From contig JAPTOF010000006.1 in assembly GCA_028554755.1 (NCBI GenBank), positions 13,081,001 to 13,145,000 of the forward strand: a DNA stretch of 64,000 nucleotides. Reading direction: 5' to 3'. Shown here piece by piece: positions 1 to 10,640 of the stretch. The DNA comes from Cordia subcordata (lineage: Eukaryota > Streptophyta > Magnoliopsida > Boraginales > Cordiaceae). Numbering within the stretch: the first letter of the stretch is position 1; every line of letters begins with the position of its first letter. The notes below the pieces were generated by a model. That model did not search any database, was not told the DNA's origin, and saw only the letters and a list, made by a program, of their open reading frames with translations. Position numbers and translations under genes: made by a program.

Positions 1-746
1 AAGATCTCGGTCATGGATGCTTATATTTACTACAGCCTCAAGAAGGGAATTAAGATAGCATTACCTTTTCTCATTCTACAACATATGCTGCATATTAGTG
101 GAAAAGATGGAGGAAAGACAATCACTCCGGAGTATGGCATGGCCTTAATGTACATTTTTGCTCATTTTAAAATCTCCTCAAATGCACCATTTAGGAAGTT
201 TGCATGGAATTTTGATATGCGCTACATGAACTTTATGGGGAATTTTGGTACAATGGTGAACCAATAAACAGAGAAACATTCAGAAACTTGCCACAAGATA
301 TCCAGGCAGCAATCAAATCTAGAACTAAAAATGGGACTACTTTTACGAATCTCGTCTATGGACTAGATGCACAACATATTGATGATATACTTGAGGGATT
401 AGATGCTGCCTTAGGAGAAAAAGAAAAGCCAGAACAAGAACAAGAGGGGAAAGCTAACTTAAGTATACCTAGAACAATCCCTATGGTTGTTAGCACTTCT
501 GAGGATGAAGACATGGCTCCTGAGGAGGTTACACTTAGGAGAGTAATGAGAGAATCCCAAGCACAGGAGCGTATTGATGAACAAAGAAGAGTTGAAATGC
601 AGAGAGGTGCAGGTTCTAACTCCATGGGTCAGCAAAAAGACCCCTCAATAATGGCACAGATTCTCTCACAGCTACAAGCTTTAAACACAAGGTTAGGAGA
701 AATGAGGACTACAATAAATAATCAATGGACTAAGCTTACTCGCTAG
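1..746 (+). pseudogene. Frameshifted 3'-terminal ORF of element A (function unknown)
   Basis: The reading frame is open from base 1, so it begins outside the window. It runs in frame 1 to about 240, and the same protein appears to continue in frame 3 (INRETFRNLPQ, then on to the stop after position 743), so one indel lies near 235-245. The end part is hydrophilic and acidic with a Glu/Gln-rich stretch near 420-450 and a probable coiled coil at the C terminus. Its position between pol and the 3' LTR matches the extra ORF of SIRE-like elements, which some authors call envelope-like and others a plant transposon-protein domain. I see no signal peptide or clear membrane segment here, so I assign no function. 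Confidence 0.5.
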
Positions 747-1035
747 AGGGAGCATATTGATTCAGAAATGGCAAGCATGCATTCTGATATGCAGCAATAC
801 TTCAAGGATCACCATGACCACGCACCATGATTTTCTATACTTCAAAATTCCCCTTTTTTTTGGTACTAGAAACAATTTTTTTAGTTAGCACTTTTAGTTC
901 GTTTTCAATTTCTAACTAGAGATATTGCTTTTGCTTCATAGTTTTTTCCCTTTCATGAATTAATCTTTTATTAATTATGCTTATCCTGTTTTTGCTTGCA
1001 TTTTCTTCCTTCCTAATTTTTGATGATGTCAAAGG

Positions 1036-1355
1036 GAGAGAAGGAAAAGGAGAAAAGGAGCATATATAGCTTGTTTATTACTTTGATTGCTTGAGCACAT
1101 ATAGCTAAAGGAAAAGGAGAAAAGGAGCACATATAGCTGATTGCTTGAGTTGATTACTTTGATTGCTTGTGTATTGAGCTGTTTGTTTGAATTGATGATT
1201 GCTTGCGTAAAATTTATTTGGCTAAGCACTTATTAAGTTGATTGCATGAGGTTCAAAATGTGCATAAGCCAAATTTGACAGGGGGGTATTTTTATTAAGT
1301 TGATTGCATGAGCTTCAAAATGTGCATAAACTAAATCTGACAGGAGGAGTATTTC
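1036..1355. repeat. Tandem duplications in the 3' spacer of element A
   Basis: Two imperfect tandem duplications lie between the ORF end and the LTR. One (about 1036-1145) repeats AAGGAAAAGGAGAAAAGGAG followed by CATATAGCT. The other (about 1231-1355) repeats a roughly 65-bp unit built around TTGATTGCATGAG, TTCAAAATGTGCATAA and CTGACAGG. Such spacer duplications are common in SIRE-like elements. No coding potential. Confidence 0.6.
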
Positions 1356-1437
1356 CCAAAATGATTTTTTACTTGAAAAAGAATTCTCATATTAAGGGGG
1401 AGTAAAATACTCATATCTTTAATAATTTGTCATCATC

Positions 1438-1451
1438 AAAAAGAGGGAGAT
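1438..1451 (+). other. Polypurine tract of element A
   Basis: The purine-rich run AAAAAGAGGGAGAT lies directly before the LTR start TGTTGGC. It is the expected priming site for plus-strand DNA synthesis and fixes the element orientation as plus. Confidence 0.65.
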
Positions 1452-3199
1452 TGTTGGCTAAATACTAGTTATTAATTTTGATGATGAAATTTTGATATGC
1501 ATTTATATTATTTTACTAAAAAACATCTTATGAAGATAAGTATTAAGATGAGTAGATAGATGCTTGAAAGATGGGAGAAGATGAGCAAATGAAGAAGAAG
1601 ATGATGAGAAGGCATAAGGAGGAGAAGAGGCATCATAAGAGGTACGGAACGTTCTTGCTCTTCTTGTGAAATGTCTAGTATTGCAAGTGTTTGGCTCAAA
1701 CCTTTATTTTTATAATTCAAACAATTTAAATCTCATGCACATTAGATTTCATAAAAGCAAAAATGATTTTGAATGCATACTTAGTATAAATATGTGTTTT
1801 GAAATGTTTTTAAGTCATAAAAAGTATTTACAAAATACCTTAAGATGATTTGGAGTTATGAAAAGTTGATAAAATTGTGCTTAAAAAGTTTTCAAGCTAG
1901 TTTGCCTTTACTTCTATGTCTCTAGAGTGGCCGGACCCCTCAGCCGGTCGACCGACTGACCAGGGAGGTCGCCCGTCCAAAACAGAGAAAGGGAAGAAAA
2001 AGCCAAACCCCCTAGCCGGTTGACCAACTAAGGTGTCCGGCCTAATCAAAGAAGGCCGAGGAGAGGCCACACGACCCAACCGGTCGATCGGCTGAGCGAA
2101 ATGCTTTAATAAATACACTAGCTGTTTATTACCATTATGGCCATTTTCTACTTCTCTTTTCCACCTACCAAAGCCCAGACCTTCAAATCTCTTTAAATAC
2201 ATCTTCAAAACTTATTCAAATCATCAATTCAAGCTTGCAAAATCATATATTATCATTCAATTGATATTTAAGCTATTCTTGCAATATCTTTGAGCTTTCA
2301 AGAGCATTGTTTACTGTCATATCCTCTTGTAAGAAGAAATTACATAATCTTCTGTTGTGTTTGTTAGGAGCTTATCATAAGACACTTATCTTATTTGACA
2401 ACTTATGTGAAAAAGATCGTTTGTTATCAGCTTATTATAAGACACTTATAAAATATTTTTCATAAAATGTCTTATTTGTAGTTATAAAAAATAAGTTGGG
2501 TTTAGGGTACTTATATCTTATCTAATAAAAATTAATTAATATTTATATTTTATAATTTCTTATTTAATTATAAAATTAAAATATCATAAGTCAAAATTGA
2601 TAACATTATTATCAAAGTAACTTATAACAGTATTTCAGCTAACAAACCAAACAGTCTTATTACATCAGACACTTATTTCTTATAAGAAACTTATCAGATA
2701 AGATGCTTATCAGATATCAGATTTCAAATTTCAGAGAAGACTATTCCAAACAGGCAATTCATCATTTCTTCTTCTTCTTAATTGTATACACACTATGTGA
2801 GCTAAGAAATCTTGAGAGAGACATCCATTAAAACTTGTAAAAGTGTGGGGAAATCTTAAAGTGTGGGACTCTTGGGTTCTTTGAAGTTTGGATTCAAAGA
2901 GTTATAAAAATTGGTCTTTGCTTCACCAAGATTTGAAGAAGCACTTTAGTAAAGATTGTGAAGATTGTTGAAGTCCTAAGGGGAACATCCTTGGGCGGTG
3001 GACGTAGGCTTAGCCAAATCACCTTAAAATCGTTTGTCTTACTTATCTCTACACTTTATTTATTTCTATTTACTTATATTGATTATATTGTGTTTGGTAT
3101 ATTGCTTGATTGAAATAGTTGAATTTCTGTGAATTTTTAAAAACGAAATTTAGTATATATATCTTAATTCAACCCCCCCAAGATATTTGCACCCACACA
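1452..3199 (+). repeat. 3' LTR of element A (about 1.75 kb)
   Basis: Starts TGTTGGCTAA and ends ACCCACACA, giving the canonical TG...CA ends. The right boundary is set by exon sequence of the dehydrogenase gene resuming at 3200. It contains a GC-rich block (about 1925-2100) with several CCGGTCGACC-like repeats, a TTTAAATA box near 2190, and an AT-rich inverted-repeat segment at about 2350-2758. The start resembles that of the solo LTR at 31678-33303 (TGTTAGC, then TTTTGATGATGAAATT), so both probably belong to one family. Confidence 0.7.
2350..2758. mobile_element. Possible MITE inside the element A LTR
   Basis: An AT-rich segment whose ends are loosely inverted: TTGTGTTTGTTAGG on the left and CCAAACAGGCAA on the right. 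An inner pair, CGTTTGTTATCAGC and GCTGAAATACTG read on the other strand, lies within it. The pattern fits a hAT- or Harbinger-type MITE, which would help explain the LTR length. No clean target duplication was found, so boundaries are tentative. Confidence 0.35.
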
Positions 3200-5628
3200 A
3201 TCCATTCATGAAACTTTGACAGAATTGCATTGTCTACAAATTTAAAATCCACAAAACCAAAAATAAGTCTTAACCAGCAAATAGTTTATGATTAGCTATT
3301 AAATATATCAAAGAGTTGAAATGATCACCTCATTCTCACTTTTGCCTTTTGGATCAAAATCACTACCACAAAAGGAGCCCCCAGTCTATATGGAGATAAT
3401 GCATTCTTCAAAGCCTGTAAACAATGATAAAAGCAGCATGGTTAAGCTGTGGAAACAACCTCACATTGCATGAACACACCAAGAATTTTGGGGGCTCAAT
3501 ATCTGTTGTAAGTAATAACATTATAGTCTCTTCTAAACAACCCAGCTACTTTTCATATTCATGTTACTCTTTCATGAAGAAAGCAAGGTTTCAGAGAAAA
3601 AGAAAAAGTAAACAAATTTATCGAGAGAATCTAAATGAATATATAGATAAAACAAATGAATTCAGAGAACAAGGTTCTGGAGGAAAAATGAAAGTAAATA
3701 AAATTAATCAAAGGAGCCTAAGTAAATCTAAAGATGCAGACACAATTATTAATGAGCCCTCCAACCCTCTCTGTTCCTTCTCAGTCTAGGAAATCAGTCC
3801 TGGAGTGGTTGCCAGTATACCTTATTAATGAACACTTGCGAGATGAAACCCTTGGCTAATAGGTGCTCAAGAAAATATGCAAGAATATCAGCATTATTTA
3901 TCATAGGCATTGGGCTGTTTCACAATACATAATGCGCAGAGGCCTGCAATTGCAATTTGGACATTAACGCTTCTAATGGTTCCAATAAATTTGCTTGCCT
4001 TTGCTTCAACTACTCTGACAAAGCACAGACCTGCACAGTGATAAATGTGGTATGCAAGAAAATATCATCTCCATAATATGCAATCAAAAGTCAGACCATC
4101 TGTCCACTCACGAACTTTTGCAGAATATATGATTCATCCACAAACCACCAAAAATTCAAATAAAACAGTGAATGGAAAGTTTTTAATGAAGGGAAGAACA
4201 TGAAATGAAAAATACAAACACACCAAAAGAAAAATACCTGTTCAAGACTAAGAAACTTGGTTATGCTCAAGTTCATTGAAGGATGAAAACGAAGACCACC
4301 ACGAGATGGACCCAGAGTTTGACTGAAGTGAACACGAAATCCATGGTTAATATGCATCTCACCCCTATCATCAATCCAGGGAACTCGAAAAATAATCGTC
4401 CGCTCAGGATCCAACAACTGATCCAAAATATTAAAATAACTGCAACATTGTAAAGTAAGTCAGCCAGAAATAAAGCAAAGAAACATAATTACTTGACATG
4501 ATCACATGCTTTTAATCAGTTTACTCAGAAAGTACTTACTTTGAGTTTCTTGAAATTACTCTTTCTAAAGCCTGAACAAATTCTTGAATAGACTGTATGA
4601 ACTCAGCTTCATGAGGATCCCTTTTTAATGTGGCTTCAACAATTGATCCAGCAGTTTTTGACATGAGGGCTGTATTTGAGAATCAGAACATTGTTGAAAT
4701 GAAAAAAGGTCAAAAGATTAAAAGTAAAAGAGTTAACCAAAGAAAGTATGAAATTATATCATGAATCGAAACAAAATGAATATAACATACAAATTATATC
4801 AGCGAATTCTTCATGTGAAGTATGACATCAACGGGACAAAGGAAATTTCTTATACCAAGAAAAACCAAGACTTCTCAGAAACAATATCAAGCACAAGTTA
4901 TCATATCAAAAGCACAAACAGTATCAAGCAAAAGGAGATGGAAATAACTGTCAATCCAATAAAAGGGAAAACAAAAATTAGAGGGACTTAAAGGTTTGCA
5001 CAATTTAAACAATGCTATACTGCCATAGATTGGGCAGAGTGAATAAATATATTACAATAATCAAATATCTGCTCAGATAAACAGGGCCAACCTTTAACAT
5101 ATATCGGTTTATCAACAATAATTTTATCTTTTGATGCCACCTGAAGGCAAAGAGCTTCTTTGTGAAGCAAACTATTATTGTGCTCCTCTAGAGCAGTCAT
5201 CTGCATATTCCTACTTCCTTCATTCCCATAAGAATTCCTCCTATGTTTCCTGTCATACTCTTGGCAAACGGAGCAAAATATCCTTGCCGTACCATCCTTC
5301 ACATCAACATATGCCCACTCATATGTGTCAGCCCATTTCTCTCCATCTTTTTACAACCTTCTTCTTCCTTTTAACTGGTTGCATCTTTGACACATCCTGA
5401 TCGTCACTAGAAAGTTGAGAAGCCATCGTCTGCTTGTTCTCATTATGTTCTTCGACGGAAGACTCCCGTGGTGGAACATTGATCAAAGGATTGTGGGCAA
5501 ATGATGGATCATCATCCCCACGGCCCATGCCCTATTTCCAGATCAATCTCTTCAACAAGTTCCATGACCATGAGATGATGCCTCTGAGCCTGCTGAATTA
5601 AGTTTATATCATCAATTGTAGAGTTCAT
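3200..5628 (-). pseudogene. Glutamate/amino-acid dehydrogenase-like pseudogene, 5' exons
   Basis: Recognisable exons (minus): 5092-5628, 4540-4669, 4238-4439, 3329-3414 and the start of the next, 3200-3233. The translation matches the plant NADP-GDH-like family that includes Arabidopsis At1g51720: start MNSTIDDINLIQQ, then a Cys/His region (FCSVCQEY ... LEEHNNSLLHKEAL), then the GDH dimerisation fold ([46 protein letters not shown]). Such enzymes interconvert glutamate and 2-oxoglutarate, though this N-terminally extended branch is poorly characterised. It is broken. One extra base near 5530-5532 shifts the frame before DDDPSF, about two bases are missing near 5334-5338 after KRWRE, and one base is missing near 3373-3383 at the glycine-rich loop. 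Splice sites remain GT-AG. The exon at 3200 is cut by the LTR of element A, so the catalytic core and nucleotide-binding half are separated from it. Confidence 0.85.
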
Positions 5629-8200
5629 CCCTATCCCACCAGCTGGAAGCAACATTCAGCATGTCAAATTACTTAACAGTTTTAAAAGTTTTAATCTGCA
5701 CAAGACAAATGAAATGATTAAACTAGTGCATTAAAAGCATTTGAACATGAATACAACATAGACAAATCACATAGTAGGCAATCTGGGAGATCAAAGACCA
5801 AAAGCCAAGACCATTCTACATTTTTTTATGATGCATGCTAGGATTTGCATGTATACATATTCCAAATGGGGTGATGGCCAGAAGGGATGTAATAGCATAG
5901 ACTCTAGTTATTGACCTTTCATTTCTCACATGCCTACTTTGGTAGGAAAATATTTCCAAATGCTAGATGAAAAAGATCCAATTAAGTTTGGACTATTGAG
6001 TTGACTATTAAAAAGCATATCAAATTCTCATTTACAAATAAGATTTTCCAGAATTCATTGTTGCATATGCCAGTGCTAATAATTTGTTGCAAACATTTTC
6101 AACCGAATCAAAAAAGTATCTCATGCATAAAAAGATTACATTCCAAAATGTCAACTTACAAGAGTCATCTTCACCCTTATGATTGTACTCCAGCATGCTA
6201 TCTTGTAAGAGACATCTTTGTCTTTCTCCTCCTTTCTAATGATATTTTCAGATCCAAAGCAACTAATAGACACCATGATCAGCATGATTTTATCAATATG
6301 TATTCAGTTAAAGTTACTCTGAATTTTGCAAGGCTGTGTGTACTAACCAAGTCTTGATCAGATACATCCATATCATTCTTAACTATAAAATGGTAATTCT
6401 TTGTAAATGTAGTAATTGACTTTCAAACAAAAAATGGTTAAAACATACATATTGTGCTTCTCTTTTTTATCTCTTCTTCTCTAAAACCAATTCAAAGGAA
6501 AGTTCCTTTCATGAGAGAAACCTTTGGCCTATAGATTAATCAGACTAAACTTCCAGAAATAACAACATAGCATGTAATAAGGAAACGAACAATCTCAATT
6601 TATTTTCTACAACTTATGGTTGAAGCAGTAAAATCCTCATATCCTCTACTCTCTGCTTTCCCAAACACAAACAAGTTAGAAAAGAATGAAATTATAATTC
6701 TTTGACAAGTTCTAGCAATCTCATAATCTTGGTAACATGTTTGGACAATTTGAATTGTATCGAATTCAAAAGTTCTGTTCAATTTACTCCAGATTTTTAG
6801 TATACTATTGAGGTAAACACATTTTATTATATTGAGGAGTATAGTCATAAAACAAGTGCCTTTCATGTATTTCAGAGGAACTCCTTTTACAGAGAGAATA
6901 CCTTCACCAATGAATTGCCAGTTTTCCTTCAAAATTTCAACTTCTATACTTTAACTTCTTTTACACATGGTCATAAGGACAACCCTAGTGACTTGTCTCC
7001 ATACAACTAATATACTATCAAAATCGTCCTTAAAAGAAAACCAATTCCGCATTTCTCATTGATGAAATAAGCACATTATAGACAACAATGAATGCTGTCT
7101 ACATCAATCAATTTCCTACACCACGAGAGAAAATGAAAAAGACTTTTCAATTATTTATCCAAAATATGACTTAAAACTATGACAAGTTAGACTCATTCTT
7201 CAGACACTTCTTTTAGCATCTGTATACTTATCAACCAACTCTAATGGGCAAACTAGCAAAAACCCAAATATAAAAACCGCCAATAGTGGAACACCTTTCT
7301 TCAAGTAAACAAATAAACACACAGTGGGTCTGAACCTTCCCATGCCCAAGCGCTAGGAGATTCGACAACCCTTTTTCATTAAAAGTCGTTTTCTTGCATA
7401 TCGAATCAATAATACAATAATTCAGGGAGGCATACAACATCTACTTACAACTAAACTAAACTTGAACATAGAACAGAAACAATTTAAACTCAAATGACAA
7501 CTTAATAACAAGTGGCAATATCATTGTCATCAGTATGCAATTGGAGAATTTATCTTGGCCAACAGCAAAGTTATAATTGCATTAATTGGATGTTACGGGT
7601 TCGAACTGCTTAAAAAAAGTTTTTAAAAAATTAAAAAGAAAAAAAAAAGAGGAAAACAACCCTGCAAGTTAAGACTGCGAATAATATAGCCAAGATTGTC
7701 TTAAACTCCATGCATAGCGAGAGTTTCATACAGATTCAGGTTTGCCCATTTTCAAAATGACAACATAAAGCCAAATATCAAGAGAAATAATTAACAACTT
7801 TCCACATTCACCAAGATTCTTTTTTTTTTTTTCTTTAATAAATAAAAACCCATTGCAAAAAAGAGGTTCAAACAGTAAATAATTCTTACCTGAAGCAAAA
7901 ATCCCATCTTTTATTCACCTTTTAGCGACAAGAAAACAAAAAATTAAAGGATTAAAAAAAGAATAATAAATGGGGGAAAAAAAGAGTCAGTTGGGTTTGA
8001 TCAAAGCCATCGTACAAGTTTAATCAGTCAGTAGAAAAAGAGGAATCAGTAATTTTTGTGTCCTTGTGCAGGATAGTGTGCGTATAGTGTGTGTGTGAAA
8101 AGAGCGAAAAAGTAGAGTGAAAATGATGCAGTAAAGTTATGCTTTTGGTAAAAATGGAGATTTGAGCTCCTGAAGAAATGGAAAAGAATCAAATCAGACA
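5629..8200 (-). other. 5' UTR and 5' UTR intron of the dehydrogenase pseudogene
   Basis: Upstream of the ATG (5626-5628) an acceptor (TTGCTTCCAG) ends a probable 2.25-kb leader intron, 5643-7889. Its donor, CAG followed by GTAAGAATT, lies at 7889-7888, and the first exon runs up to roughly 8100-8200. The intron is AT-rich and I see no other gene in it. It includes a tRNA-like box near 7588 that may mark a SINE. The transcript 5' end is estimated only from loss of intron-like sequence. Confidence 0.5.
7550..7645 (+). mobile_element. Possible tRNA-derived SINE remnant
   Basis: GGGTTCGAACT at about 7588-7598 is a near-perfect RNA polymerase III B box. TTGGCCAACAGC, some 33 bases upstream, resembles an A box. 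An A-rich tail follows (7610-7655). This is the layout of a plant SINE head but is short and could be chance. Confidence 0.25.
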
Positions 8201-8275
8201 ATAACTTTTGTTGGCAAAGGTGGCATCACCTTTGGTACGAGGATTTATATGTCATTGTCTATGTTTTCAGGAGTT

Positions 8276-8313
8276 CCCCCCCCCCCCCTTTCTTTCTTTC
8301 TTTTTTTTTTTTG
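8276..8313. repeat. Poly-C, CTTT and poly-T simple repeat
   Basis: A run of about 13 C followed by CTTTCTTTCTTTC and a long T run lies just upstream of the dehydrogenase leader. Its length is prone to sequencing and replication slippage. Confidence 0.85.
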
Positions 8314-10400
8314 TTTTTCAAAAGCAAAATAAAATTGCAGATTTTTAGTTATTTTATATCCCTGATTTATCCAGTAATTTTGTGTTAATCAAAACAAGTT
8401 TATTAGGAGCATGCTGTAGGGCTGATTTGAATTGGTTGTTTTTCTGGTCAAAAAGATGGTCTTTTAAAGTTCTTTTGTAATTTGTGTGAATTTTGGATTT
8501 ATAAAAAAGTTGAATTTAACCTTTTTTCGAAATTTCATTATTTTTAAAATTCTAGTCAAATACTTATTCTAAAAAGAATGTATTTGTTTAAAAATATATT
8601 TTTTTAATGAAAAAAGATTTCATATCATTAAAAAGAAAATGCTCTTTTATAGGAAAAAAATATTTTTTTATAAAAATAAATAAATAATTTTTTATTTTCG
8701 TATGAAGAAGTGATTCCATATCATTGATAAAGATTAGGATTAAATTAGATGGCAAATCTAAAATCTACATGCTATAATATTATTAACCTTTATTTTCATT
8801 CTAGTTACTTATAACTAAAATTTACAAGTTACAAATTATATGTATTCATTTGCAAGGTTTCATGAATCCGATTTATAATATTAATGACTAATTTAAGATC
8901 CAAACACTATCTTTATACATATTTAACCCGAAAAGTTTATTAAATTATAGATACTAAGCATAAATGCCCAACACATTCAACTTTATTAAAACAAGTGCGT
9001 AAAATATATAATATTGAATCAAAGAAAATGCTATTTAACCCAACGCAATTTCTTATATTATGGTGTATTTGTAAAAAAAAATTCCAATTTTGCTTGCCGA
9101 TTTAAAAAGAGAAGTAGACGGTTAATGAGAATGGAGGAAGAGAATCTATTCTTAATCTTGTAGCATTAGCTCTAATTTTTCTCTATAAATACTCTCCTTT
9201 TGCAGTTTCTACTTTTTAGACTAACTTTGTAATATTTTTAGAGCAATTTAAACCTTTGGTTTGCCTGATTAGATAATTACTTTCTTATGATTTAAAATTT
9301 ATTGCATTATCCTCCTCATACTTTTCAAAAGGTGACATGTTACTCTCATATGATTTGTCTAATTAACTAATTATTCCTTACATTTTTAAATTTATCACAA
9401 TATCCCTCTATGCTTTTTAAAAAGTGGTACAATCATATCTTTTTTCATTTTATCTTAATATTATTAGCTAAAAATATATAGCACGTCACAAGCTTTAACA
9501 CTCATAAATATCAAAACAAGCTTGTATAATACATAATAATAAATTAATTTAGACGAAAAGTGTTAAAGTAGAAAATTTTATAATACCTTTTGAAAAAGTT
9601 GGAAGATGACGTGGTAAGTGGAGTCACACAATTTTATCATTCAAAAGAATGTATCCTGCATCAAATTATTTACAGAACTTTAAGGTAAGAATTCCCTCCT
9701 AAAATTATATGGGAATGATCATAAATCATAATAACCAACAATTGTAAACTATTCATGTCATTTATCGCAAGTATATCAACACAACCATGAACTTAGATTA
9801 CTTTATCCATTCTCTAAACTCTTTTCCTGGACACAAGACAGGCAAAGAGGCTTATTAAGATGAGTGCCCTTCCATTATCATTGAGTAAGATCTAATAATT
9901 GTGAATTACATCATTTCGTCTAATTATATTAAAAGTTCACAAGCATGAAATATCCATGATATTATAATGTTATGACCCGAACGGATCCCTCACAGCAAAG
10001 AGGCAAATGCTAGCCTCAGTTTCGCCGCCAGAGATGGTGAATATCACACACATAATCTGACTCAAATCGCAACTGAAAAGCAATTAACACAATTAGCACT
10101 CACCTGATCCACTTTGGATCAGCTCATTCTTTAGATAGCACAAGTTAACTCCCCCAAAATTGTTAGTGATAGTTACTTTCAGTACATTTTCGAACATTTT
10201 AACTGCCCCAAGAAATAAGAAAACGAACTGCAATATCCTCCTGTCCCTCCACCCTCATCGCCATCTCAGACGATAGAAACAAAACAATAAGAAAAGTTCA
10301 AAAACAAAGCACAATACGGTACATCTTCTATGTACATCCAATACTAATACACCTAATCCAGCTTCCATCCATCTGCGCGCCAAAACAAAATCTGACTCAG
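8314..10400. other. Intergenic AT-rich region
   Basis: No gene recognised. It holds the presumed promoter side of the dehydrogenase pseudogene (left) and the 3' flank of the ELL-like gene (right). Around 9270-9440 two degenerate copies of an ATTTAAAATTTATTGCATTAT-like unit lie in tandem, and CTCTATAAATACTCTCC near 9180 resembles a TATA box without an obvious downstream gene. Confidence 0.5.
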
Positions 10401-10640
10401 TGCTCCAGTCCTCAATCCTCGTCTTCATCGATGTCCAGCTTGTTGTTCCGTAATTTCACGCTCTCCAGCCATTACAGAAAGTTCTACTTCCTAAGATACC
10501 AGAGCACCTTCCGGTCAGCATCTACCGAAAAATGCAATACGCTAAATATGTACCATGTGATTCCTTCCTCAGCAATGCACGACATGATGCCAGGATGCAT
10601 CACCCTCATTGTTAACCAACAGGCAGTACAGGAAAACATG
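10260..10640 (-). other. Probable 3' UTR of the ELL-like gene
   Basis: Sequence following the TGA at 10641-10643 on the minus strand is less AT-rich than the flank down to about 10260 and carries no other credible ORF. The polyadenylation site was not identified. Confidence 0.4.

Larger units (their letters stand above)
1..3199 (+). mobile_element. SIRE-like Ty1/copia element A, 3' end only
   Basis: This is the downstream end of a large LTR retrotransposon whose 5' LTR, gag and pol lie left of the window. Visible in order are the end of an extra ORF (1-746), about 700 bases of non-coding DNA with tandem repeats, a purine-rich primer site (1438-1451) and a 1748-bp LTR starting TGTTGGCTAA and ending CACCCACACA. 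An ORF after pol, a long spacer and LTRs well over 1 kb are known traits of the SIRE/Maximus lineage of plant copia elements; the lineage call is inference because pol is not visible. It is inserted into an exon of the minus-strand dehydrogenase gene, which resumes at 3200. Target duplication cannot be tested because the left end is missing. Confidence 0.75.

Noticed and set aside
1897..2208. 103-codon minus ORF in the element A LTR
   Set aside because: Antisense to the LTR over its GC-rich repeats; no protein features.
3424..3789. 121-codon plus-strand ORF in the dehydrogenase region
   Set aside because: Lies antisense in an intron, of biased composition and without recognisable motifs.
5330..5535. 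Treating the dehydrogenase frameshifts as extra introns
   Set aside because: The shifts are one or two bases inside continuous conserved protein sequence, with no GT-AG pair that could remove them.
8276..8313. Poly-C/poly-T run as a regulatory switch
   Set aside because: Simple low-complexity DNA; nothing supports a specific function.
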